Source: Bacteroidaceae bacterium (GTDB taxonomy: Bacteria > Bacteroidota > Bacteroidia > Bacteroidales > Bacteroidaceae). Taken from it: a DNA stretch of 6,660 nt. Under the pieces are notes generated by a model, which saw only the letters and a list, made by a program, of their open reading frames with translations, did no database searches and was not told where the DNA came from. Of this stretch, positions 1-5,864 are shown one piece after another. Each line of letters opens with the position of its first letter. Positions within the stretch are counted from its first letter, which is position 1. The position numbers and the translations under genes were made by a program. Location: NCBI GenBank assembly GCA_017548225.1, contig JAFYMV010000086.1, forward strand, positions 1 to 6,660. The letters run 5' to 3'.

Positions 1-282
1 ACCTACAGCATAGATTGTCTTGACGCAGAATTTCCATCCCAAGAGACGGAGGGCAAATAATAGCAATACGGCATTGATGCTAAGGTATACCAACTGCATA
101 TCGATGCCTGTGGCATAGTAAACGATAGCAGAGATACCAGTGACGCCACCCATTGTAATTTGGTAAGGAAGCATAAAACAGCTCCAGCCCAGAGAGTAAA
201 TGAACAATCCGAATCCTATAGCGAGATAGTCCTTTACCTCGCGCAGCAGCTTGTGCTTGTTGTCTAACAGGAAGGTTTGCAT
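1..282 (-). CDS. YitT-family integral membrane protein, N-terminal 94 residues (runs off left edge)
   Basis: An open frame runs from ATG at 282 to the window edge without a stop and begins MQTFLLDNKHKLLREVKDYL. After this short basic, cytoplasmic-looking N-terminus come hydrophobic segments at about residues 19-40, 46-60 and 63-82. The stretch ITMGGVTGISAIVYYATGI (about 42-60) matches the Gly-rich N-terminal signature of the YitT (DUF161) membrane family, whose full members are about 280-300 aa with five or so membrane spans and a C-terminal DUF2179 domain. The rest lies outside the window. The family's substrate is not established, so no transport role is assigned. The gene follows leuS on the same strand, and the leuS terminator T-tract ends only about 12 nt before this ATG. 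No separate Bacteroidota promoter is visible in the 83-bp gap, so expression may depend on terminator read-through. Family call is fairly secure; function is unknown. Confidence 0.8.
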   Translation of the reverse strand, partial: MQTFLLDNKHKLLREVKDYLAIGFGLFIYSLGWSCFMLPYQITMGGVTGISAIVYYATGIDMQLVYLSINAVLLLFALRLLGWKFCVKTIYAVG

Positions 283-289
283 ATTTATA

Positions 290-356
290 AGGATAAAAAG
301 TGAAAAAGTGAAGAGTGAAGGGCACCGCTCGAACGGCAAGCTCCTAACTCTTCACT
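290..356 (-). terminator. Intrinsic terminator downstream of leuS
   Basis: On the minus strand, arm AGTGAAGAGT (356-347) pairs perfectly over 10 bp with ACTCTTCACT (316-307). The U-rich tail TTTTTCACTTTTT (306-294) follows directly. The 30-nt loop contains a small GCCG/CGGT inner stem. On the plus strand no T-run follows the hairpin, so it acts in the leuS direction. The tail consists of two tandem 8-bp copies (AAAAAGTG on plus, 295-302 and 303-310). It lies 10 nt past the leuS stop and ends just before the next start codon. Confidence 0.8.
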
Positions 357-365
357 CCTGAATTC

Positions 366-3203
366 TTAACTAATTACGATGTTAACGATTTTCTTCGGCA
401 CCACAATCACCTTACGGATAGTCTTGCCGTCGATATATTTCTGTGTGTTCTCATTGGCGAGCACCGTCTCTTGTATGGCCGCATTATCCATATCGGCAGC
501 CAGCTCCATAGTGAAACGAGTTTTACCATTGAACGAGATAGAATAAACTACGCTATCCTCCTTAAGGTGTTCCTCATTGAATGCAGGCCAAGCGGCATCA
601 CATACAGAGCCCGTACCACCCAGTTGCTCGAACAACTCCTCACAAATATGCGGAGCGAAGGGGGCCAAAGCCACCACAAGGGGCATCAGTACCTCACGCT
701 TAGCACACTTGAGCGATGAGAGTTCATTCACACAAATCATGAATGCACTGATAGAGGTATTGTATGAGAAGGTTTCGATGTCACCAGTTACCTTCTTGAG
801 CAACTTGTGCAACGACTTCAACTCCTCCTTAGTAGCAGCCTCATCGGTAACGAGCAGTTCTTCGCCACGACCATAGAAAAGGCTCCAGAACTTCTTGAGG
901 AAGCGGTGGCAACCATCGATACCGTTGGTATCCCAAGGCTTTGACTGCTCTACGGGGCCGAGGAACATCTCATACATGCGCAGCGTGTCAGCTCCAAACT
1001 TCTCAACAATCATGTCGGGGTTAACCACATTGAACATTGACTTTGACATCTTCTCCACTGCCCATCCACAGATATATTTGCCATCTTCGAGGACAAACTC
1101 CGCATCATTGTATTCGGGGCGCCAAGCCTTGAATGCCTCCACATCAAGTACATCATTGGTAACGATATTTACATCCACATGGATGGGAGTTACATCGTAA
1201 TCCTTCTTCAAGTTGAGCGACACGAAGGTATTGGTATCCTTGATACGGTACACAAAGTTGCTTCGGCCCTGAATCATACCTTGGTTTACGAGTTTCTGGA
1301 AAGGTTCATCCTTGGCGCTATAGCCGAGGTCAAAGAGGAACTTATTCCAGAAGCGTGAGTAGATAAGGTGTCCTGTAGCATGCTCGCTACCACCTACATA
1401 GAGGTCTACATTCTGCCAATACTCACCCACCTTCTCATCTACGAGCGCCTCATGATTGCGAGGGTCCATATAGCGGAGGTAGTAGGCCGATGAGCCTGCG
1501 AAACCTGGCATGGTATTCAACTCCAGGGGGAAGACGGTAACATGATCAATCTTGCTATTCTCAACTACGCAATTGTTGGCAGTATCCCAAGCCCATACTG
1601 AAGCATGACCCAATGGAGGCTCACCGCTCTCTGTAGGGAGGAATTTTGCCACTTCAGGCAGTTCGATAGGAAGACTTGTCTCGGGTACCATGTAAGGCAT
1701 ACCCTCCTTATAGTACACGGGGAACGGCTCGCCCCAGTAGCGCTGGCGGCTGAAGATGGCATCGCGCAAGCGATAGTTCACCTTTACATGGCCAAGGCCT
1801 TTCTCTTTGATATACTCCTTGGTGCGAGCGATAGCCTCTTTTACGGTAAGGCCGTTGAGTACGAGGTCACACTCACCCGCTTGCTCGGGACGCGGAGAGT
1901 TCATCATGATACCCTCCTTGGCATCAAAGCTCTCTTCCGAGACATCGGCACCCTCAATAAGCGGACGAATCTCAAGACCGAAATGCTTAGCAAAAGCATA
2001 GTCGCGACTATCGTGAGCAGGCACAGCCATGATAGCACCAGTGCCATAGCCTGCAAGTACATAATCAGAGATCCATACAGGGATGCCCTCTCCTGTCAAG
2101 GGGTTGATAGCATATGATCCGCTCCATACACCAGTCACACGGCGATCAGCGATACGCTCGCGCTCGGTGCGTTTCTTGGTAGCATCGAGATAGGCCTCCA
2201 CAGCCTCCTTCTGTTCGGGAGTGGTGAGTGTAGCCACCAATTCGCTCTCGGGAGCAAGCACCATGAAGGTAACGCCAAACACCGTATCAGCGCGGGTGGT
2301 AAAGATAACAAACTCCACATCGCTATCCTTCACCTTAAAGGTCAGTTCGGCACCCTCGCTGCGACCAATCCAGTTGCGCTGGGTCTCCTTGAGTGAATCT
2401 GTCCAATCAATCTTGTCGAGTCCATCGAGCAAGCGGCCAGCGTAAGCCGACACGCGCAAGCACCACTGACGCATCTTCTTCTGCACCACAGGGTATCCAC
2501 CGCGCTCTGACACGCCATCTACCACCTCATCATTGGCAAGCACTGTACCCAACTTGGGGCACCAGTTTACCATAGTCTCACCGAGGTAAGCAATGCGGTA
2601 GTTCATCAACACCTCCTGCTGCTCCTTCTCGCCCATGGCCTTCCACTCTGCAGCGGTGAAGGTCAGCGCCTCTGACTGCGCCGCATCAATACCCTCCGAG
2701 CCATTCTGTTCGAAGTGAGCCACCAGGTCCTCGATAGGCATAGCCTTGCCCTTGGCATTATCGTAGTATGAGCCAAACATCTTGATGAAGGCCCACTGTG
2801 TCCACTGATAGTACTCCGAGTCGCAAGTGCGGATTTCGCGGTCCCAGTCAAATGAGAAACCAATCTTATCCAACTGCTCACGATAACGGGCAATATTCTG
2901 CACGGTAGTAATGGCAGGGTGCTGACCTGTCTGTATAGCATACTGCTCTGCTGGCAATCCGTACGCATCGTAGCCCATAGGATTAAGCACATTGTAGCCT
3001 TGCGAACGCTTATAGCGGGCATAGATGTCCGATGCTATGTATCCCAGCGGATGACCCACATGAAGTCCCGCACCCGAGGGGTAAGGGAACATGTTGAGCA
3101 CATAAAATTTCTTCTTCGTAGGATCTTCGGTCACACGATAGGTCTTATTGTCAACCCATCGCTGTTGCCATTTCTTCTCGATGTCTCTAAAATTATATTC
3201 CAT
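366..3203 (-). CDS. leuS: Leucine--tRNA ligase (leucyl-tRNA synthetase)
   Basis: This 945-aa class I aminoacyl-tRNA synthetase charges tRNA(Leu) with leucine using ATP in the cytoplasm. Visible landmarks: the HIGH-type motif in PYPSGAGLHVGH (His48-His51); an inserted CP1 editing domain, about 285-470, with the T-rich FTTRADTVFG (301-310) and AVPAHDSRD (393-401), whose Asp398 is the expected editing-site aspartate; FSRQRYWGEPFPVY (484-497); KMSKS at 718-722; and a C-terminal anticodon-binding helical domain plus a terminal tRNA-contacting module ending VVPKKIVNIVIS. It is longer than the roughly 860-aa E. coli enzyme because of an insertion at about 142-195 and an enlarged segment at about 645-715 just before KMSKS, which I recall as usual in Bacteroidota. 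The zinc-type module keeps WCPKLGTVLANDEV but has VSERGG where E. coli has a Cys-rich CCWRC, so that site probably binds no zinc. The start MEYNFRDIEKKW is the family-typical N-terminus. Confidence 0.98.
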   Translation of the reverse strand: MEYNFRDIEKKWQQRWVDNKTYRVTEDPTKKKFYVLNMFPYPSGAGLHVGHPLGYIASDIYARYKRSQGYNVLNPMGYDAYGLPAEQYAIQTGQHPAITTVQNIARYREQLDKIGFSFDWDREIRTCDSEYYQWTQWAFIKMFGSYYDNAKGKAMPIEDLVAHFEQNGSEGIDAAQSEALTFTAAEWKAMGEKEQQEVLMNYRIAYLGETMVNWCPKLGTVLANDEVVDGVSERGGYPVVQKKMRQWCLRVSAYAGRLLDGLDKIDWTDSLKETQRNWIGRSEGAELTFKVKDSDVEFVIFTTRADTVFGVTFMVLAPESELVATLTTPEQKEAVEAYLDATKKRTERERIADRRVTGVWSGSYAINPLTGEGIPVWISDYVLAGYGTGAIMAVPAHDSRDYAFAKHFGLEIRPLIEGADVSEESFDAKEGIMMNSPRPEQAGECDLVLNGLTVKEAIARTKEYIKEKGLGHVKVNYRLRDAIFSRQRYWGEPFPVYYKEGMPYMVPETSLPIELPEVAKFLPTESGEPPLGHASVWAWDTANNCVVENSKIDHVTVFPLELNTMPGFAGSSAYYLRYMDPRNHEALVDEKVGEYWQNVDLYVGGSEHATGHLIYSRFWNKFLFDLGYSAKDEPFQKLVNQGMIQGRSNFVYRIKDTNTFVSLNLKKDYDVTPIHVDVNIVTNDVLDVEAFKAWRPEYNDAEFVLEDGKYICGWAVEKMSKSMFNVVNPDMIVEKFGADTLRMYEMFLGPVEQSKPWDTNGIDGCHRFLKKFWSLFYGRGEELLVTDEAATKEELKSLHKLLKKVTGDIETFSYNTSISAFMICVNELSSLKCAKREVLMPLVVALAPFAPHICEELFEQLGGTGSVCDAAWPAFNEEHLKEDSVVYSISFNGKTRFTMELAADMDNAAIQETVLANENTQKYIDGKTIRKVIVVPKKIVNIVIS

Positions 3204-3243
3204 ATCTTTTGTTTGTTATTTACACACTTATGCATTATGAGGA

Positions 3244-3275
3244 CAAAGATAGTACAAGGCGAGCGAAATGCCAAA
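3244..3275 (-). promoter_or_regulatory. Bacteroidota-type promoter of leuS
   Basis: Read on minus, TTTG (3275-3272), a 20-nt spacer and TATCTTTG (3251-3244) match the Bacteroidota -33/-7 consensus (TTTG, 19-21 nt, TAnnTTTG) exactly. It lies 41 nt before the leuS ATG, so transcription probably starts near 3236-3240 with a leader of about 35 nt. That is too short for a structured attenuator. The promoter sits inside a repeat shared with the carbonic anhydrase promoter. Confidence 0.75.
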
Positions 3276-3293
3276 TATCAACGAACGAATGTA
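3244..3293 (-). repeat. Promoter-containing intergenic repeat, copy A (leuS)
   Basis: An ungapped alignment of 3244-3293 with 4821-4870 gives 37 identities in 50. The shared core reads (plus strand) CAAA..TA...CAAG.CGAGCGAAA, then TCAACGA.CGAA.GTA. The promoter boxes fall at the same offsets in both copies. Just beyond it a short hairpin, GAATGT/ACATTC (3287-3304), leads into a T-rich tract on plus. Confidence 0.65.
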
Positions 3294-3359
3294 AAGAAAC
3301 ATTCATATTTTCTTTTTTGCGGCCTCACCAGTTACGACATCAGCACCAATCCCCCCTCG

Positions 3360-4238
3360 TCAACTATTCCTTTTCATGCTCCACCTCTTGTGTGTCCATA
3401 GCCACATGTGAGGCTGGGCGATGATATCCTTCTCCAGCATACGCATATACTGTTTGCTATAGCCATACTCCTCGTCCTCTGCCGGCACTATGGGGTAGAA
3501 GGTCAGTTCATAATACCCGCGACGCACACAGCGCATGCTACCATAGACGAAGTGCGCATCCAGCTTGCGCCCCATCACCTCGCCTCCCGTAATGATGGGC
3601 GTATCTTGATTGAGAAACTCCATCCACACAGGTTCAGCATTGCGCGACGGGCGCTGATCTGCTATGAGCCCCAGCACCAGCTGCTGACCCTCTTTCAGCA
3701 TTGTGAGTACAGCACGCAGGGTCTGCTTCTGCGCCACGCCTACCGAGTTGAATCTACTGCGCAGGCGATACATCAGCCTATCCATGCTCTTGCTCGTGAG
3801 CGGATGATACACCTGCACCGCTTTCAGCGAGGGATGCGTCCACATCGTGATAGAGATGACATATTCCCAATTGCACTGGTGCCCCAAGTATAAGAATATA
3901 GGACGCCCATCCGTGCGAAGCTGTTCTATCACTTCAGGGTTGGTGAATCTCATGTGCTGGCGCATCTGCTCATCAGAGATATGCATCAGCTTCAGTGTCT
4001 CAAATACATAGTCGCAAAAGTGACGGTAAAAGTCCTTTTCAATCTTGACGATTTCCTTTTCCGTCTTGTCGGGGAATGCCCCATGCAGATTCCCTCTCAC
4101 CACCTTGCGCCTATACCTCACCACATGATACACAAGCGGATACACCAGGGCGCTGAATGTATGCAACACCCCGTAGGGCCAGATAGCCACCGCCTTCAGA
4201 GCGAGAGTGAGCAATGCCAATTTTATTTTGTCCGCCAT
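3360..4238 (-). CDS. LpxL/HtrB-family lipid A biosynthesis acyltransferase
   Basis: The 292-aa product matches the lysophospholipid/late lipid A acyltransferase superfamily (LpxL, LpxM), which adds secondary acyl chains to the lipid A precursor at the inner membrane; family members are about 290-310 aa. A hydrophobic N-terminal segment (about 6-40) suits a membrane anchor. The catalytic H-X4-E motif is GHQCNWEY, with His120 and Glu125. Further conserved stretches are VLGLIADQRP (188-197), the PIITGGEVMGRKL region (214-226) and the terminal WLWTHKRW (279-286). The start is 18 nt after the stop of the carbonic anhydrase-like gene, and a purine-rich AGGGTAGGGG precedes the ATG, so the two are probably cotranscribed. 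I see no clear terminator after its stop, and the separate leuS promoter follows. Which acyl chain and position it modifies cannot be read from the sequence; another lysophospholipid acceptor is possible. Confidence 0.9.
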   Translation of the reverse strand: MADKIKLALLTLALKAVAIWPYGVLHTFSALVYPLVYHVVRYRRKVVRGNLHGAFPDKTEKEIVKIEKDFYRHFCDYVFETLKLMHISDEQMRQHMRFTNPEVIEQLRTDGRPIFLYLGHQCNWEYVISITMWTHPSLKAVQVYHPLTSKSMDRLMYRLRSRFNSVGVAQKQTLRAVLTMLKEGQQLVLGLIADQRPSRNAEPVWMEFLNQDTPIITGGEVMGRKLDAHFVYGSMRCVRRGYYELTFYPIVPAEDEEYGYSKQYMRMLEKDIIAQPHMWLWTHKRWSMKRNS

Positions 4239-4256
4239 CGTCCCCTACCCTTTTTA

Positions 4257-4796
4257 TTACATGTCAATCGTTTGGCAATCATCCTCCTTGTACCACGAAG
4301 CATACATGAGGTATTGGCGCGCAATGCGCTGATTCAGCTCGCGGCTCTGCTCGGGGTCAACCCTCTTCACAAACTTTGCCGGCACTCCCGCCCACAATGT
4401 ACCCGGGTCGATGACAGTGCCCGAGGTAACGACAGCCCCAGCAGCCACGATAGCCCCTTCGCCCACCACCACATGGTCGAGCAGCGTAGAGCCCATCCCG
4501 ATGAGCGCATTATCCTTCACCGTAGCGCCATGTATCGTCACATTATGCCCTACCGACACATTGTCGCCAATCTCAATTGTCGATTTCTGATATAGCGTAT
4601 GCAGCACACTGCCGTCCTGTATATTCACGCCATTACCGATGCGTATGCTGTTGACATCGCCACGCAGCACCGCATTAAACCAGATGCTGCAGTCGCTACC
4701 TATCACCACATCGCCAATGATTGTGGCGTTATCGGCCAAATAACAATTCTCGCCAATCTCCGGCACAAAGCCTCGAACAGATTTTACTAAAGCCAT
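4257..4796 (-). CDS. Gamma carbonic anhydrase-like hexapeptide-repeat protein (YrdA/PaaY group)
   Basis: The 179-aa protein is a left-handed beta-helix of hexapeptide repeats (about residues 12-125; for example IGDVVIGSDCSI, IRIGNGVNIQ, IEIGDNVSVG, ALIGMGS), ending in a C-terminal helix (about 146-170) that packs along the helix in this fold. The three histidines that bind the metal in gamma carbonic anhydrases are present: His66 in GSVLHT, and His84 and His89 in VGHNVTIHGA. RGDVNSIRIG (45-54) is the conserved signature before them. The length (170-180 aa) is typical of bacterial YrdA-like members, which lack the acidic loop of the archaeal enzyme Cam. Activity is therefore uncertain; many such proteins show little or no CO2 hydration. 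It is the first gene of a probable two-gene operon with the acyltransferase, and a Bacteroidota-type promoter lies 24 nt upstream of its ATG. The partner gene suggests no obvious shared pathway. Confidence 0.93.
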   Translation of the reverse strand: MALVKSVRGFVPEIGENCYLADNATIIGDVVIGSDCSIWFNAVLRGDVNSIRIGNGVNIQDGSVLHTLYQKSTIEIGDNVSVGHNVTIHGATVKDNALIGMGSTLLDHVVVGEGAIVAAGAVVTSGTVIDPGTLWAGVPAKFVKRVDPEQSRELNQRIARQYLMYASWYKEDDCQTIDM

Positions 4797-4820
4797 TTAT
4801 CTACTGTGTTATTATGGTTA

Positions 4821-4852
4821 CAAAAGTAACGCAAGCCGAGCGAAAAAGCAAG
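4821..4852 (-). promoter_or_regulatory. Probable promoter of the carbonic anhydrase-acyltransferase operon
   Basis: On minus, CTTG (4852-4849), a 20-nt spacer and TACTTTTG (4828-4821) fit the Bacteroidota pattern, with one mismatch in the -33 TTTG. The ATG is at 4796, giving a short leader of about 15-20 nt. The arrangement matches the leuS promoter, and the two lie in copies of the same repeat. Confidence 0.65.
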
Positions 4853-4870
4853 TTTCAACGAGCGAAGGTA
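4821..4870 (-). repeat. Promoter-containing intergenic repeat, copy B (carbonic anhydrase operon)
   Basis: This is the partner of the leuS-upstream copy, 37/50 identical without gaps. It is followed at 4869-4895 by a hairpin of a different sequence: a perfect 7-bp stem GAAAAGT/ACTTTTC around a 3-nt loop, extendable to about 12 pairs with two G-T wobbles. Both copies thus pair a promoter with an adjacent upstream hairpin. Confidence 0.65.
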
Positions 4871-4898
4871 GTGGAAAAGTGTTACTTTTCTATTACTG

Positions 4899-5014
4899 AG
4901 CGCCGACGCGGAACCTTAGGTCGCCGTTAAGGCAATCTCGCAAATTAACAAAACTCCTCGGGGAAGCTAAAGCTTCCTTCGTCGCAACCGACGCTAATGC
5001 TCCGCGTCGGCCCT
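4899..5014. repeat. Composite inverted-repeat element with internal hairpins
   Basis: Arm 4899-4923 and the reverse complement of 4989-5014 match at about 22 of 26 positions, including the unbroken 10-mer CCGACGCGGA. The right arm is itself a perfect 7-bp hairpin, CCGACGC (4988-4994) with GCGTCGG (5004-5010). The left arm has a weaker CGAC/GTCG hairpin (4904-4923). Between the arms lies a perfect hairpin, GGAAGCT-AA-AGCTTCC (4962-4977). The segment is more GC-rich than its flanks and has no plausible reading frame. The layout resembles paired palindromic intergenic repeats (REP/BIME style) or a structured RNA; copy number cannot be judged here. Confidence 0.6.
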
Positions 5015-5020
5015 GCGCGG

Positions 5021-5044
5021 GATCCTTCCTGGCGTCAGGATGAC
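5021..5044. repeat. Short TCAGGATGAC-type intergenic repeat
   Basis: GATCCTTCCT followed by GGCGTCAGGATGAC contains a small hairpin, TCCTG/CAGGA, with a 4-nt loop. From memory, segments reading GTCATCCTGA...GGATC on the other strand recur between genes in many bacterial genomes. It abuts the right side of the composite inverted repeat and may be part of it. Confidence 0.4.
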
Positions 5045-5091
5045 AAACATCGCAGATTTTGCTTTGCTGGACAACTACTATATTATCTCCT

Positions 5092-5165
5092 TAAAGGTAC
5101 TACAAACTGACGCCAAATCGAGAGCAGAATCAAACTTGTTTGAATTTTGCCGAGATGCGAAGGAG
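5092..5165. repeat. Palindromic intergenic element with a promoter-like edge
   Basis: The centre is a perfect palindrome TCAAAC-TT-GTTTGA (5130-5143), extended imperfectly by GCAGAA and ATTTTGC to about 5124-5150 and flanked by CGAGA and CCGAG. On minus, TACCTTTA (5099-5092) is one base off the Bacteroidota -7 consensus. No gene start lies close downstream on minus; the nearest is about 300 nt away, at 4796. It resembles the promoter-linked repeats upstream of leuS and the carbonic anhydrase gene in architecture, but its sequence is mostly different. Confidence 0.45.
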
Positions 5166-5289
5166 GAAAACTCGAAGTTAACTGACGCATGAGCGAGCAA
5201 GAGTCAAGAATGATTAAAGAATAAAACCACCCATAAACCATCCATAAAGTGTACATATTTTTCGCGTAACTCCAATGCCAGTCAGCGAG

Positions 5290-5418
5290 TTATGCTGCTA
5301 AAACTATACCATTTTCTTTCCATCGCTTTCTTTCGGCTTTCGTCACCTTCACAAATGCGCCGTGCGCTACCTTGACGATATAGTATTCCTTACACAAGCG
5401 AGAGAGCTTCTTGGTCAC
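5290..5418 (-). CDS. Possible 42-aa basic protein overlapping the upstream gene (GTGA)
   Basis: A GTG at 5418-5416 overlaps the TGA stop (5417-5415) of the 86-aa gene in a GTGA junction typical of translational coupling. The frame runs 42 codons to TAA at 5292-5290. It starts (M)TKKLSRLCKEYYIVKV and ends KRWKENGIVLAA. It is strongly basic (Lys/Arg-rich) with a hydrophobic, beta-prone centre (YYIVKVAHGAFVKV), has no rare-looking codons, and reads like a real coding segment rather than a shadow. No ATG start is available. I do not recognise the family. Alternatives are a C-terminal remnant split from the 86-aa frame by an old frameshift, or a chance frame. The overlap and amino-acid make-up favour a real small gene, but only moderately. 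Confidence 0.45.
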   Translation of the reverse strand: MTKKLSRLCKEYYIVKVAHGAFVKVTKAERKRWKENGIVLAA

Positions 5419-5675
5419 TCCACCCTCGCCTCACGGCGCAGGCGGTTGTAGATGGCCGAAGTCTGCATTATGAGATAGAAGATATAGGCCAATCGCCAAC
5501 GCAGGTCCTCATCAGCGTGGGCGTTCATCAGGGTCAGCGGGTCATCTACAATCCCTTGGGTTACTTCACTGAGCAGGGGAAAGTGCTCATTCATCGTGTC
5601 TCTCAGCATGTCGGCGTACGACATGGGTTGTTCGTCTACATTAGATTGGTTCATGTTGGTTGTTTGTGTTGTCAT
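5415..5675 (-). CDS. Small acidic helical protein of unknown function (86 aa)
   Basis: The product begins MTTQTTNMNQSNVDEQ and has two visible parts. A polar, disordered-looking N-terminus spans about 1-17. An acidic helical body follows, about 18-50 (SYADMLRDTMNEHFPLLSEV), and then a hydrophobic/basic helix at about 57-83 (LRWRLAYIFYLIMQ, then YNRLRREAR). The second helix could be amphipathic or interface-forming; there is no signal peptide or clear transmembrane span. The ATG at 5675 is the first in frame; later Met8 and Met18 are alternatives. No strong Shine-Dalgarno is seen, as is common in Bacteroidota. It is divergent from the HU-family gene at 6035 and probably coupled to the 42-aa frame downstream. 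I do not recognise the family and assign no function. Its composition and codon use argue that it is a real gene. Confidence 0.7.
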   Translation of the reverse strand: MTTQTTNMNQSNVDEQPMSYADMLRDTMNEHFPLLSEVTQGIVDDPLTLMNAHADEDLRWRLAYIFYLIMQTSAIYNRLRREARVE

Positions 5676-5729
5676 GTTGTGTATGTTTAAGGGTTGATAA
5701 ATTTGTTTGAGGTTTTCTCATTTCTGCCG

Positions 5730-5761
5730 CGAAAATAATATAAGAAATTTAACCGTGCAAT
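5730..5761 (-). promoter_or_regulatory. Weak candidate promoter of the 86-aa gene
   Basis: On minus, ATTG (5761-5758), a 20-nt spacer and TATTTTCG (5737-5730) match the Bacteroidota -33/-7 pattern with one mismatch in each box. It lies 54 nt upstream of the ATG at 5675. The correct spacing and lack of a better candidate favour it. Confidence 0.35.
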
Positions 5762-5831
5762 ACCCTTATAATCAGCGCTATTGCAAATAAGAACGAGCCT
5801 ACTATTGCATTTTTCAGAACTATCCATTAAC

Positions 5832-5864
5832 TTTGTTCTATGGTTCTAAAAGTCACTATCCTTG
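5832..5864 (+). promoter_or_regulatory. Candidate promoter of the HU-family gene
   Basis: TTTG (5832-5835), a 21-nt spacer and TATCCTTG (5857-5864) fit the Bacteroidota consensus with one mismatch in the -7 box. The -7 box is the left half of the first unit of the palindrome array. Transcription would start near 5870, giving a leader of about 165 nt that contains array units 2-4. Confidence 0.5.

Larger units (their letters stand above)
4797..5289. other. 493-bp non-coding, repeat-rich intergenic region
   Basis: I see no credible protein gene on either strand here. In order it holds the carbonic anhydrase promoter repeat and hairpin (4821-4895), the composite inverted repeat (4899-5014), the TCAGGATGAC-type segment (5021-5044), the palindromic element (5092-5165), and two tandem 11-bp copies of CCA(C/T)CCATAAA (5227-5248). 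No convincing terminator for the upstream minus-strand small genes was found in 5200-5289. Confidence 0.6.

Noticed and set aside
80..325. Minus-strand 81-codon frame at the left edge
   Set aside because: It overlaps the YitT-family frame in another register and runs through the leuS terminator tail; the YitT translation has membrane segments and a family signature.
1605..2117. 170-codon plus-strand frame opposite leuS
   Set aside because: It is fully contained within leuS, whose family motifs are unambiguous on the other strand; no domain or promoter supports it.
3287..3318. Hairpin GAATGT/ACATTC followed by a T-rich tract on plus, terminator-like
   Set aside because: No plus-strand gene lies upstream, the stem is only 6 bp and AT-rich, and in the minus (gene) direction no T-run follows. 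It is treated as part of the leuS promoter repeat.
3954..4595. Long plus-strand open frame (213 codons) opposite the acyltransferase and carbonic anhydrase genes
   Set aside because: It spans two well-supported minus-strand genes and their junction, and its translation is rich in His/Arg with no recognisable domain. It is an antisense shadow of codon bias.
5227..5248. Two tandem 11-bp copies CCA(C/T)CCATAAA
   Set aside because: Only two short copies with one mismatch and no linked structure; likely a small local duplication.
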